From positions 16,940,001 to 17,004,000 of the forward strand of contig OX291545.1 in assembly GCA_946406115.1 (NCBI GenBank): a DNA stretch of 64,000 nt, given 5' to 3'. Numbering within the stretch: the stretch's first letter is position 1; every line of letters starts with the position of its first letter. The notes beneath the pieces are model-generated. The model did no database searches. It was not told the origin of the DNA and saw only the letters and a list, made by a program, of their open reading frames with translations. The stretch is from Apoda limacodes. Its lineage: Eukaryota; Arthropoda; Insecta; Lepidoptera; Limacodidae. The position numbers were made by a program, and so were the translations under genes. This document shows positions 33,173-44,391 of this stretch, piece by piece.

Positions 33173-33282
33173 AAAATTAAGCCAATTCAGTATCAGGCCT
33201 CAGTATATTTTTGTGTATTTTTTTGCACTCAATGAGTCCATTTAGAATTTCAGGGAAGCAAAGGTAATCCAGCAAGTATACC

Positions 33283-33345
33283 AAGAAGGGAGTGATTAGA
33301 TTTTTAAAGGATCTGAAAAACGCGAGTAATGCCCCTGCATACGAA
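33283..33345 (+). mobile_element. LINE copy G, short internal scrap
   Basis: AAGAAGGGAGTGATTAGATT followed by a T-rich and AACGCGAGTAATGCCCCTGC stretch matches the codons near the end of ORF2 in copy A (1666-1712). It lies 110 bp after copy F in the same orientation; it has no tail of its own. Confidence 0.65.
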
Positions 33346-34960
33346 AAGAGATAATAATACGCACTTAAGTTTATTTAACAAACTCAGTGGAGCGAATCAT
33401 TTTTATTTTTAACGGGAACGTAAAACATGCAAATAGTAACACTGATACTAGGTCACCGGTCAGTAAACGTCATAAACGCTTAACACTTTCTGTGATCGCT
33501 CAAAGAACAAGCTAAACACATTAAACAACGGATAGTACTTTAGTAACTTTTTCAATTTAAAACGATTCAATATAATAAACGGTGCGCTTCTAAAGGTTTT
33601 CTCTTGTTTCCGAGGTAATTTCCAGACAGACATTTCCGCTCATTCAATATGACCGATTGTTTATTGGCGGAATTCACTTCGCAAGACAATTGAACGAAAT
33701 TACTTAGTTTACGGGCCTACGTGTCGCTTCACTTAGATTTTTGTCTTTGTGTTTTAAAGTTGTGCAATAAAATGTAATAACTTAGCAGTTGCTCACACTC
33801 TATCCGGTTTTTTATACGAAAAGTATAATTTTTTTACCCAAAAAATCTGATATATTTACGTCAAAAATAAGACATGTTTCAAAATTAGTGAAAAATCATA
33901 CCTCTACTAAAGGGGGAAAATCGGGAAACGAAAGTTTTGAGTTCCGCCACACTACCTACTCTACTCTCTACTCTAACAGGAAAAGTTATATCGCGGGATG
34001 AACACTGCGGGGAACCACCTACTATAGCATGTGTCTATACATATTTAGCTGTGTTCCTGATACAATTAGGTAACGGTAACACATGTAATAACATTATCAG
34101 ATAATAGTAAATGATATCGCTACCGTAATTCTATTTGCGGGATTATTACAGACGCACCATCATCGTAACGGATTTGTAATCGACAAAATTTAATCACGAC
34201 AAATCGAATGCTACCTATTTATGAAGGTGAAATGACTTGACAGTATTTTAATGCGATTCACACGTTACTAGTTATATTTAGTTTTTGCATCGATACATTT
34301 CATGGCGCGATGTATTCAACTCTTATTATATTAAAAGTGGTGCCACATACCGCCCACTGATGGGATCTATTATTGTTGATCCATAGATGAATATTCAATC
34401 GTGATACTAAGTACATTGACTTTATCGATAAAAAATAGTTCGTCTGTTTTATAGCGCAATAGTGCGGTGCGACTACTTTTCTATAAGATAACTGTTATTT
34501 TTTTTAATTATTATAGCTTATAATTTATATCTGTATTGTTACAGTTACAGTTGAAGTGTGTTGAAAAAGTCTAGAGGATGTTGAACCTGTGCCGGAAACC
34601 TGAAAACCAAATTTGCAAGCACTTACCTTCCTTAAAATAAATGCATAAGAGACCAGAATATATAAATTTTTGACAGTGCAGGCTATATGGTCTCGTCTTG
34701 GCAACATTTTACATGAAAATGTTTTTGGTAGGTATTATTTACTATAAATCTATTGGTTTACTAGGTATGTCATCAAATTTTGAAGTCCGACACCTGATAC
34801 AACCGGGGCCTACATCATTGTGATTTACCATCAGCATAGAAGTTTTATTTTGTAAATACTTATCACAACATTTTAATTTTTAACGAAGAACATACGAAGT
34901 GCTTGTATCTCTAGCTAATTAAGTTTGTGTGGAGGAAAAGCTATACAAACTACCATCCCT
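33346..34960. other. AT-rich spacer
   Basis: No gene supported. 33890-34015 (GGGGGAAAATCGGGAAACG, TTATATCGCGGGATGAACAC) looks like a decayed LINE/SINE 3' end repeat. On the minus strand an ATG at 34707-34705 opens 27 codons ending in a good donor (GGAAG|GTAAGTGC at 34627/34626), which may be chance. Confidence 0.35.
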
Positions 34961-35160
34961 TTATTTAAAAGGTGAGGGGTGATATACGAAAAATCCTAAA
35001 ATATGTATTTTATTATTTATAAATAAGGAGTCCCTATATAAATTTTTAGACCTCTAGCATGAAGATTTGCGAAAGTCTAATACAAAATTTAATCCCCTAG
35101 TTTAAGGGGTTGGGGGAAAAAGTTCAAAGTTTAAGAATTGTTTTGTTGTTTGTGTACTAA
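34961..35160 (-). repeat. Lepidopteran CCCCTTAGGGG repeat fragment
   Basis: TATTTAAAAGGTGAGGGGTG, AATCCCCTAGTTTAAGGGGT and a GGGGGAAAAAG run are the landmarks of the repeat seen more fully at 38400-38790 and 39540-39865. Confidence 0.5.
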
Positions 35161-35921
35161 TACTAGCTTACATACCACATTTCTGCTTTCTAGGACTTCC
35201 GGAAGTACCATAATAATTTTGATGATCATCAGTAACTGAGTGACGAAATCGAGATTTTTAGATATCAATAAAATCTAAATTATAAGAGCTATGTGATTGA
35301 AACTTTATATGTTTAATAAGTCTACTATTGACATCATATCCTGTGAATTTTGTTTATCTGATATAATCCAAACCTAAGTTATAAGGGTTCAAAAAAAAGA
35401 CGAAGCGCTTCGAGAAAAGTTAGGTAGTGCATTTGCGCTTCTCTTGACGGGGGCACTACAATGCCCCCAGATATTATTATATTTCTTGGTGGCTTCAATC
35501 TTTTTCTCTTATCAGATTGCTGAACTCTAGTGGTCCAAACAGCGCGGCAGTGTTAGGCCATGTCCAGTCACCAACAAATCTCTTCTCTATGAGCCGCACT
35601 ACCCGCACGTAAACATCGCGCCCCGAATAAAATGCTACGTTTATTTATAATAAAAACATAATTTAAGAAAACACGATAGCCAAATTATTTTCTATTGCTT
35701 TTGAAGGTAGGAAAATATATTTTTAAAGTGACTTGAAGAAAAATGTAGAAGTAATATGGTTACAACTGGGAAAAAAGAGGGTTTAAAGGTTTTCCCCTTC
35801 GTTTCTGTAAATGAAAAAAGATATTGTACATGTTAATCCGTAAAACTTATAGATTACTTTTTTTTTTTATTTAATAAATGTCATGTTAAATAGGAAAAAT
35901 ACGGTTACAAACTTGCTCGGT
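35161..35921. other. AT-rich spacer
   Basis: No gene supported. A small perfect hairpin GGGGGCACTACAATGCCCCC occurs at about 35450. Confidence 0.35.
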
Positions 35922-36140
35922 TTACTCAATTATGGAAGGATAAGCCTTAAGGTGATCTTGCACGAGATGTTTAGCGTCCTCCCGACCTAGAATTATGAGC
36001 TTTTTGAGAATTTCTGTTAGTTAAGTTTCTATTGGTAGCAGATGATTGGCGAGCAGTCTAACTTTTATTTGTAGCTGATCAAGTATGAAGTTATTTGTTC
36101 GTCTTACAGTCCAGAGACTACACAGAATGTGACGCTCAAA
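35922..36140 (-). pseudogene. Possible relic exon of an unidentified protein
   Basis: On the minus strand a 73-codon stretch reads FERHILCSLWTVRRTNNFIL, DQLQIKVRLLANHLLPIET, one in-frame TAA (36023-36021), then LTEILKKLIILGREDAKHLV and QDHLKAYPSIIE before the terminal TAA at 35924-35922. The hydrophobic/charged periodicity on both sides of the stop looks like amphipathic helices from a real protein. A pyrimidine-poor TTTTAG precedes it at about 36148. I do not recognise the family; it may equally be a decayed transposon ORF. Confidence 0.35.
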
Positions 36141-37084
36141 TCACATCCTAAAACCATTTTAAGGTTTTTTTGACCAGGTACCTATTATATAATAAAGATT
36201 CGTCAACATAAATAAGTAGTTAAGATATAATAAAACAATCGAGTATTATAGTAGTATGAAGATGTTTCTAAAGTTCTAAGCAAGTACCTATTCGTTTAAT
36301 GAAATTTCAGGTAATGCATGAGATAGCAACAAATAAATGTACTTTTCCAAAAAATTAAAACAAATATTGTTTGTCACTTCACAAAGCTGATATCTATCAA
36401 ATTGAATAGTTTTTCACTCTTTAAAATAACATCATTTCACAATAGTGATTTTTTCTGTCCGTGGCACGTATAAGGTGAAAATTGCTTGACGGTTCTTGAT
36501 GAAACTTGGCATAGTGCATATTGATATAGTAATTATTTATATGTGCTGTTGTAATTGTTGCTGTTGTAATGTTATATAAGTGAGGATCTTAGCTGCCCTA
36601 AACCAAAGAATATACATATATCTAACAAAAAACGACACTGATACAAGTATGCTCGTAAAGTCGCTGGTATTTCCAAATATATATAAGGTATTATTTGTAG
36701 CAATTTTTCATTTAAAAGAAACGAATCCATTTACATATTACATATATTATAAAATCTCTTTAACTCCCAAATATCTTACTATTTTACTGTATGTTTCTCA
36801 TAAGGTTTGTTTGAGAACTACCTAAGGACCTACTCGAATATGCAAACCCTTAGAGTTACTAGTATTTAAACCAGTCTGAGACAGTGCAAAGTGCATTCAA
36901 AATCGTGATGTGGCTTTTTAATCGCTTTTACGTTCATTCCTGTACTACTTTTTGTATTCGAATTTTACTGTCTGCCAATCTATGAGCTTATTGGAGACCT
37001 TATACTTGTTGAGCTTAAGCGAATTTGTGCCTTTAGTTCGAGGAGTAGAGTTTCTTTTTCGATAGTTTACTATAGTTACTCGCG
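36141..37084. other. AT-rich spacer
   Basis: No gene supported. 36430-36570 (GTGCTGTTGTAATTGTTGCT) may be another repeat end. Confidence 0.35.
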
Positions 37085-37330
37085 GGGTTGCAACTCTCCG
37101 ATAAAGACGCGGACGTATTTTGTTTTACAGTGAGCTCATTCCAATTTACGCGGAGCGGTGACCATTAGCATAAGTCCGGGCGGAGCGAGCGAAGCGTATG
37201 CGCACGATCGCGAGGTTGCGCGTGACGCTAGCGTCGCGGTTCGTCGCCATCGGTGTAATTGCTGCTTCCCGGCACATTTGTTTACTATTGTAAGCCAAGG
37301 AGATTCCATCGCACCGCCACACTCGAACCA
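37085..37330. promoter_or_regulatory. CpG-dense island, possible promoter/first exon
   Basis: About 245 bp with many CpG in otherwise AT-rich DNA: CTCGCGGGGTTGCAACTC, CGGGCGGAGCGAGCGAAGCG, CACGATCGCGAGGTTGCGCG and the 12-bp palindrome GACGCTAGCGTC at 37224-37235. Short frames are open on both strands, but neither is recognisable. It could be the promoter or 5' leader of a host gene outside what I can read; there is no direct proof of function. Confidence 0.35.
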
Positions 37331-37517
37331 ACTTCAAATTAGCACGCTAAATGATTTTTCTACTATTTGTGTTAGAGTGTCTTTATTTATTTTTTTATAG
37401 AAAATCCAATTGGTAATTATTCAGAATGCTTTCTGTTGATTACTTGTCATGCTACATTTACAGTTGCGAAGAAAATCATTTATAAGAAACTTTTTAAAAA
37501 TTTAATTATATAAACTT

Positions 37518-37760
37518 TTTAGCGACAGGCTTCAAAGAGATGCACTAAAAAGGTAAAAATAATCACTTGTTTCTAAAAATCTAATCTGTATTACAGTTTG
37601 AAGTTAGTGTGTATGTACCTAAAAGTTTATAATAAACTACACTTTCATAATTATTCATATTCAGATGAGATTTTTGGAAATAAATTATTATTTTATTTTT
37701 AAGTGTAATTATTTTTACATTTTAGTGAATCTTTTTGAAGTCGGTTGTTTTTTTTTATTT
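37518..37760 (+). repeat. AACCGACTTC-family element with inverted ends
   Basis: Begins AGCGACAGGCTTCAAAGAGA, continues GCACTAAAAAGGTAAAAATA and ATTACAGTTTGAAGTTAGTG (as at 4066-4150), and ends with CTTTTTGAAGTCGGTTG, the reverse complement of the start motif. About 240 bp, so it may be a MITE-like form of the family. Confidence 0.6.
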
Positions 37761-37914
37761 TTTACTTTTGAGAGACGAATAGCATTTCTTTCTTGTACAC
37801 TAAAAACATCAATATTCGTAACAAAATTTAATACAATCATCAACATAAAAGAAGTTCGTAATTAACATAATTTTTTTTTCTCCAAAAATTTAAGTTTTAA
37901 ATTCACTACATTAA

Positions 37915-38060
37915 TATGGGACTACCTGGTAAGTATACCCTTTTAAATAAAACAAGAATTTCTCGAATCGGTCCTACGTCTTTGAGTAATCGAAGAACAT
38001 ACATAAAAAAAAATCCCGACGAATTGAGAACCTGCTTCTTTTTTGAAAGCGGGCTAAAAG
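37915..38060 (-). repeat. AACCGACTTC-family fragment
   Basis: The reverse complement of this stretch gives GCAGGTTCTCAATTCGTCGG, TTATGTATGTTCTTCGATTA and TACCAGGTAGTCCCAT, the same order as 3790-3910. The 64-codon frame here is a by-product. Confidence 0.6.
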
Positions 38061-38399
38061 ATATTTGCTTAAATTTTGATGTATTTCACAAAGGTTTTAA
38101 ATGTAGTTAAAGAGAGCAAATTCAAATATAAGTGTAAAAGTTAATAATCGTCCCCTAGAGTGTAAAATAAGTTGTGAAACTTTGGTTGGGAATCTAGTTA
38201 TTTTTGTAAATAAATCTTTGGAAATTAGTACTTACAGATAACTTGCAGATGCTAATAAATCTTGACGTGTTTAAGCATCTTAGAAAAATCATCTCCTGAG
38301 GGTAAAAATAGGGGAAAGAAGGTTTATATAGGTTCCACTGCTTGATACGACGCAAAAAGAAAAATATACCGCGGGGAACCGGCTAGCTATATATAAAGG

Positions 38400-38790
38400 T
38401 ACTAGCTTATTCCTGCAACTTCGTCTGCGTAAACTTTTTTAAATAAAAAACAGCTTTTGACTTACAGTTATGCATACAATAACTTTGGAATTCTCATACA
38501 CATTTTCATCCTCTATTTTGCAGTCTAGAGGATAATTTTTCAAAAACGGTGAATCACGTGAATCTTAATTTTTAACGTTTAAGCCAAGTTTTAGCCATTT
38601 CCATGCAAACTGCCAACCCCTATATTACCCCCTTAGGGGATTAATTTCTAAAAATCCCTTCTTAGTGCACACTTACGTCATTTAAGAAACGTTTGTGCAA
38701 AATGTCATGCTTCTAGACACAGCGGTTTCAGCTGTTCATTGATCGATTAGTCAGTCAGCCAGTCAATTTCTTCTTCTACATAAATATAGC
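38400..38790 (+). repeat. LINE/SINE 3' end repeat with CCCCTTAGGGG
   Basis: ACTAGCTTATTCCTGCAACT, TCGTCTGCGTAAACTTTTTT, ATATTACCCCCTTAGGGGAT and CTTACGTCATTTAAG, then CAGTCAGCCAGTCA. A typical lepidopteran repeat with RTE-like end structure. Confidence 0.65.
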
Positions 38791-38794
38791 TGAA

Positions 38795-39270
38795 CCGGCG
38801 AACGTTGTTTCTTTTTTTAAAACAACCTAATAGAGTTGTACTAATTCAGAAATCTTCCCCGGCGTGTGCATAACAACTTACCAAAATTTCATTACAATCG
38901 TTTTACCCCTATTGCGCGAGTCCGACTCGCACTCGATCCTTTTTTTTCTCAGGAACCTTCCCCGGAGTGTGCATAACAACTTACCAAAATATCATTAAAA
39001 TCGGTTTACCCTTATTGCGCGAGTCCGACTCGTACTTGACCATTTTTTGCTTTCTCTGAAACATTCCCCGGCGTGTGCATAAAAACTTACCAAAATTTCA
39101 TTACAATCGGTTTACCCTTATTGCGTGAATCCTACTCGCACTTCACCCTTTTCATCGGATGCCTACGTCATACAAAGAACACACACTCCAAGTTTCAGGT
39201 CTGTACTATCAGCTGTTTAGGTTGTGCTGTGATCCGTCCGTCAGAAATTCAGAAAAAAGCATTTTTTATG
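38795..39270 (+). repeat. Composite repeat with 3 tandem ~105-bp units
   Basis: After GAACCGGCGAACGTTGTTTC, a unit starting CTTCCCCGGCGTGTGCATAA and ending ATTGCGCGAGTCCGACTCGC is repeated at 38854, 38957 and 39063 (spacing 103 and 106 bp). A tail with GCCTACGTCATACAAAGAAC and CTCCAAGTTTCAGGTC follows. A sister copy with two units lies at 54925-55365. Confidence 0.85.
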
Positions 39271-39539
39271 TATATAAGTTAAGTAGAAAAACAAAACTTT
39301 AAGTACCTATTATTGTACACAAAAAATCAAACACCTAAAAAACGCATAACCTCTTTGAGCTTAGAAACCCCTTAAATGTGGTACTAAGGTGACATTCAAG
39401 GCATTCAAATTTTAAAGAGTATTAAGTTGTTCAGTTTTTTAAGTAAGTTCAACCTTTTTTGAATAAAATCGGATTGAGTTTTCAAACATGTGTCAAAATA
39501 AAATGTATTTTAAATCAAAAGCACTAAGGAGTATTCTTT

Positions 39540-39865
39540 GAAGAAAATAACTGCCAAATAACTTTCTACCCCTTTTTAACCCCGTTAGGGGATGAATTTC
39601 AATAAAATATGAAACACGTCTTCCATCAATTCTGTTAAAAAAGGTTTATGCAAAATTTAAAGTATATTGGACCAAGGAATCACGTTGTCCAATACAAACT
39701 TTGCCCCCCTTTTTCACCCCCTTAGGGGTAGAATTCCGGAAAATCGGATGCCTACGTCATACAAAGAACACACCCTCCAAGTTTCAGGTCTCTACGATCA
39801 GCGGTTTAGGCTGTGCGTTGATCCATCAGTCATTCAGGACAAAGCCTTTTATATGTATAGATTAT
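39540..39865 (+). repeat. LINE/SINE 3' end repeat, complete tail
   Basis: Contains CCCCTTTTTAACCCCGTTAG, then CACCCCCTTAGGGGTAGAA, GCCTACGTCATACAAAGAAC and the terminal TTTTATATGTATAGAT. Same tail as 39155-39270 and 55255-55365. Confidence 0.7.
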
Positions 39866-40030
39866 TATGTTATATTCTATTTTTTTTGATATGATGCGCC
39901 ATATACCCACATATGGAAAACAATTTGAATTAACAACGATAAATCGATTGAAATCATCGGCGTATATTTTTCATTCCTACTTACTATGTAGAATATTTTT
40001 CCTTAAGGTTTGGAATAATTATAATATACC

Positions 40031-40552
40031 ACTGAACCCACCCCCGGTCACGGTCGTAATCATCCCCCCGATCGACCCGGTCACGGTCGTAAAACTACAG
40101 TTAGGCGGCCTCGGCACGTACTAACGGCCCCAGATGACGATCTAGCTGTCAGGATAGCGAGATTAGTCTCTACGACCTCCCCGAATAGGGCCTCCCTCCT
40201 AACACGACGCCGACGTCCCCGGGTTCGTCGGCGCCCACAAGGATACACTAGGTATCAAAGAGTGCCGGGGCGCTTCTCGCCCCCACTCAATCGCAACCGT
40301 ACCCGCGTAACGGGGAACTCCCCTCGTGGCGGTGACTCACCTTCGGGTTTGAGACTCACGCCGGTCGAAGGGACGCCCCCGAGAGCGACAACCCAAGCCG
40401 AGGCTTCCCCCGCGGGGAGCCCTTGAGCGTTGGGCGCTATATGGGCTGAGGCTCCTTCAGAGTCTCGCCCCAAAAGTCCAGTGAAGCAGTAATGGCTGCA
40501 ACAGCCAACTGCATAGTCAGCTCAGAAAAAAAAAAAAAAAAACTGAACCCAT
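40031..40552 (+). mobile_element. GC-rich LINE 3' end with target-site duplication (copy 2)
   Basis: A 502-bp insert (40041-40542), far more GC-rich than its surroundings, ending GCCAACTGCATAGTCAGCTC plus an A-run of 17-18. It is flanked by the 10-bp direct repeat ACTGAACCCA at 40031-40040 and 40543-40552. Its last 160 bp match the insert at 30706-30870. An internal direct repeat CCGGTCACGGTCGTAA occurs at 40044 and 40077. It is probably all 3' UTR. The clade is unknown to me. Confidence 0.88.
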
Positions 40553-41039
40553 AGTCTAAGTATGTTAAGACTTTGTTGAACCCTTGAGACCATTAATTAA
40601 ACAAATATTAAGACGGAAGTTGATATATATATAATAGGACATTGTGTATTAAGGGTGGAAAAGAGAAAATTAGTAAAGAGTGGCTATTTAGAAAACTAAG
40701 TCCGAAAGCCGAAGGCTTTTTTGACACAAGTTTGTAATTTCCGTACCGTCCGTGTTACACAAAATGTTTTTCATCACATTTGCGAGTAAATCAATAATAA
40801 TATAAGGTGAATGAATAAATAAACTCACCAAAACACAATTGAAATGATGGAAGTAGAGGTAGAGGAAACAACGCCACCGCCAGATGGCGCTAGAGAGAAT
40901 CTGGAGAATTTATGAATTAAAAGTTTTTGCTAAAGTTAAAACTTGTAAGTGCTTGCTTATATAGTGTGCGCGTAGTTTATATTTTAAGCAACAGGATACT
41001 TTTTATATACTTGATAGAATAGGCGCGTGGGAGTAATTA

Positions 41040-41440
41040 AGGTCTTAGCGACCCCGCGCCCATCAGCTTCCTACGGCTCTAACCAGGTCTTCCGATTCGT
41101 GGTCGCCACTCAAGAACCTTTCTTCCTCATCGACTATCGGTTTGACGAGCAATGTGGCTCGTCCATTATTGCCACTTCAGCTTGCTAACTTTTTGACCTA
41201 TGTCGGTAACTTCGGATTTTGTCACGCAAAGAAATACCAAGCATGGCTCTTTCCATAGCTCGCTGAGCGAATCTAAGCTTATTAAAGAAGCCAACAGTTA
41301 GAGACCACGTTTCTGTACCATAAGTCATCACTGACAATATACTCTAATTGTAGACTTTCGCCTTTAGGCATTGAGGTAGTTTAGACGAAAAGATATTGCG
41401 TTGTTTTACGAACGCTGCCCACCAAACCAATTTACCAACT
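41040..41440 (-). mobile_element. RTE-type LINE fragment
   Basis: The minus strand translates in pieces to LQLEYIVSDDLWYRNVVSN, IRSASYGKSHA (ancestral 'QRAMERAML'), and further KKLAS, ATLLVKPIVDEEERF and LVRAVGS. It shares DNA with 2578-2815 (CCGCGCCCATCAGCTTCCTA, CACTTCAGCTTGCTAACTTT). It is heavily decayed. Confidence 0.75.
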
Positions 41441-42048
41441 TTACAAGTAAGTATAATGAAAAAAATATAAAGTAATAAAAAAGATTTGTTAACAGTAACA
41501 TCACCATTTTTCTACTTTTGACCATGAACATTTAAACATGGATGCATGTATACCTAATCTCCGCATTGTAGGTGCCGTAAAGACACCACGTCGCATTAAT
41601 ATTGATTGATATTCTCGCTAAGAGCTGGCAGCCGCTATTTGTACTACGTGTTATATCATTGGGAGATATGTTGATATAGCCAGGGCTACCACCGCTCATA
41701 TCAAATTATGTAGGTCTCAATCATTTGAAGAAGCCTTACATCACGACACTGTGATTCCGATTAAAGTAAATATAAGTAGGTATGACTGGACAAATCCCAC
41801 ATCGGCCAAAAACAAAACAAGGCTTGTACGACTAATTACTAACTTTTATTAATAAATAATTATAAACTTTTTTGTGATACACTCAGACTAAAGACAAACA
41901 CAAATATTGATAACATAAATATTTGCCCTAAGCGGATCGATCTTTCGCCACCAGTAGGTTCAGAAGGCATTTAAAAATATATATTTTGTTGGACTGCTTG
42001 TCTGCGCTCTAATTAATTTGCTTATTTATGTGATAACATTGTGCAATG

Positions 42049-42360
42049 TGTGTGTCGGTGGTGGTCTAGGGGTTTTGATTTCACTTCGCATCCTTAGTGG
42101 CGAAGATTCGAGCTCAGTATGTACCAATGAGTCTTTTTCTCAATCTCTGAAGTACATTGATTATTCACCCCATTCACTATTCGGTGAAGGAAAACCTCGT
42201 GAGGAAAACGGCATACGTAAAAAAAAGGGGTATGTAAATTCTACAATCCGCACTGGACACGCATGTGGACTATGGTCAAAATTGCTCTCGGCAGGCCGTG
42301 TCCCAACCAGTGGGAACGTATTAAGCTGGTATGGACGGATTGTGCAATACTGACGCACAA
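42049..42360 (+). mobile_element. tRNA-derived SINE, copy 2 (most complete)
   Basis: Head GTGTGTCGGTGGTGGTCTAG (A-box-like GTGGTCTAGGGG) and GGCGAAGATTCGAGCTC (B-box-like), body GTACCAATGAGTCTTTTTCT, TTCACCCCATTCACTATTCG, CTCGTGAGGAAAACGGCATA, end GGCAGGCCGTG. Homologous to 22000-22280 and to the start at 63933. Both open frames of 77-111 codons in it are by-products. Confidence 0.7.
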
Positions 42361-43989
42361 AATACGAAATAAGGAATAAGGCCACTTCTTCCAAAAGTTT
42401 TTTTTTTTACATAAGGATATTTTAAATGTTTTTATGTGCTTTATTTAACCACATTTTTTTGAAAATTCTAAATCATTATAAAGTAAGCTTCGTTTCATTA
42501 AGATATCTCTTAAAATATACGGATAACGCGACAACCATGAAGCAATGGCAAAAGTACCGGCGCACGCGCGCTCTTGCCAGTCGTCATTAGAATGTGGCAT
42601 CTCAAACGATTTTCCTACTTTAGACGTGGTAATGGCCGTAAAAACAACTGCTAAGGAAAAACGAACCGCATAAAAATATTGTATCCATACTGTCTATAAA
42701 CCACAGCCATTTCTGAAAATCATACGGAGCTCACTGCAAAACCCAGTCCGTGCACATATTTTGCCTTAAACAGAGCGGATAATGAATGCAAGGAGGATTT
42801 TAATACCACTAATGTAATTCTTGCTTTTTTAACTCTATATCAGCACAAATAATTTAAATAACTTCTACATCAAGTGTCCAAATATGAAAGCCAGCATTCA
42901 GACAGATGTATGGAAAATAGATGAAATATGGAACTGGATTAATTCGTTTAAGTACGTAAGTAATTCAATTACATTTGTTGATTGATGCAGGCTTTATTTT
43001 CAATTTAATTTATTCAATTGAGAATAAGCATATAATTGTTTCCTTTATGCATCCGATTCTGAATCAGAGCCAGAAGCTATCTAATTTTTGTATGTTTAAC
43101 ATCACGACATTTACAACTAAAGGAGAATGGGCAAAAATGTATGGAAACTGGTATCCAAAAACCAACAGCAACCAATAAAAAAATCCATATACAGATTGTA
43201 TAGTTTAATTATGAAGAACAATATCAGTTATAGGTGTATGTCTTAGTTAGTTATCCGTTTAGAGATATACTGGTACAACTTATACCTTAAACGCTTTCAA
43301 AATGTTTACTTTGATTAATGTTATAAGTAAAAGAAACGTATTGAATAGACCGTAACTCATTATATTAGAAGTTGAAATGGCCGTTATAACCATATCACGT
43401 TTAGCGGGATATGATTACCGGTAGCAAATGCACAAGAAAAACAGCAAAAAGTAGTCTTTCAAAGTAGTGCTAAGTCGGGAGACAGTCATTAGATCCGTTC
43501 CATATTCGACACATCTTCAATACACAGGTGGCAAAGTATGCACGCACACAGTGTAGCGTCTCTGTCTGTCTAGAACGCGACAGTAAGAGCTCAGGGCATA
43601 ACTACGAATTCTGCCAGGATTTCTATTGGAATAGTTTGGAAAGTCTGTTTGAGAGTCAATACTTTACGGCGGTAAAACGTTGTGTTGTGTTGTGGAAACG
43701 GCTTCTTGTAAAAAAACAAATTGAATCCTTGCTTAACTTCATAGTAAGGCTCCAGGTACGATTTAAGCTCAATCTTATTTTTATTATACAAGAGATTTTT
43801 TGTATATTTTCAAATGGCTTTTCGTCTTATTCTGACTTTCTGAAAAGGCGGCTTGAATAAAATAGAGTCACGTAAAGTTAAGCATGAACAGGTAATAGGC
43901 GTAATCATAGTGCATTATTTGCCTTTTAAGATCGAAATAAAATCTGTACACTTTTTGTTACATCTCTTTTAAGTAGTAGTATACTAAAT
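42361..43989. other. AT-rich spacer
   Basis: No gene supported. The frame at 43528-43860 has no ATG start and no recognisable content. Confidence 0.35.
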
Positions 43990-44055
43990 AAAAATGGTCA
44001 AGTGCGAGTGGGACTCGTGTACCGAGGGTTCCATACCTAATACGATTCTTACATT
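43990..44055 (+). repeat. TCAAGTGCGAG repeat end
   Basis: AAATGGTCAAGTGCGAGTGG, GACTCGTGTACCGAGGGTTC is the terminal stretch of the family at 24300-24720. 44060-44390 after it is GC-richer and unassigned. Confidence 0.65.
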
Positions 44056-44391
44056 TATTTTATTAATTGCTCAAAAACTTGAGTAGCTCGTGACCCGGTC
44101 GCATTCGTATATCGGAATCGATTAGCGAAGTTATGCAGCGTCAGGATAATCAGGACCTGGATCCACCCATCCAGGTCAGAGTGGCACGTCTTACTGAACC
44201 CCTTCTTGCTTCCGAGAGAACATTCAACCGTCAGACATAGTTATGTTGCATATGACAGCAGTTGTTAAGCCAAGTTAAAGGCCTACAAGGGGCGGCTCGA
44301 AAACACAACAGCATATGTAGTTGCAGAGAAAATCAGCTGTGATGTACGGACAGACACCGAATGCTCACCATAACAGTTCCTGTTTTTCCCT

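Noticed and set aside
38854..39160. CRISPR-like array
   Set aside because: The ~105-bp units are contiguous near-identical tandem repeats without unique spacers, in a eukaryotic genome.
39073..39894. Three frames of 62-75 codons with similar protein text
   Set aside because: Produced by copies of the same non-coding repeat tail (CTCCAAGTTTCAGGTC), and the same text recurs at 55147-55362.
40255..40473. 72-codon minus-strand frame in GC-rich DNA
   Set aside because: Lies inside the LINE 3' end bounded by a target-site duplication; GC-rich DNA is poor in stops.
42018..42394. Frames of 111 (plus) and 77 (minus) codons
   Set aside because: They fall inside the SINE at 42049-42360; its homolog at 22000-22280 does not keep the frames.
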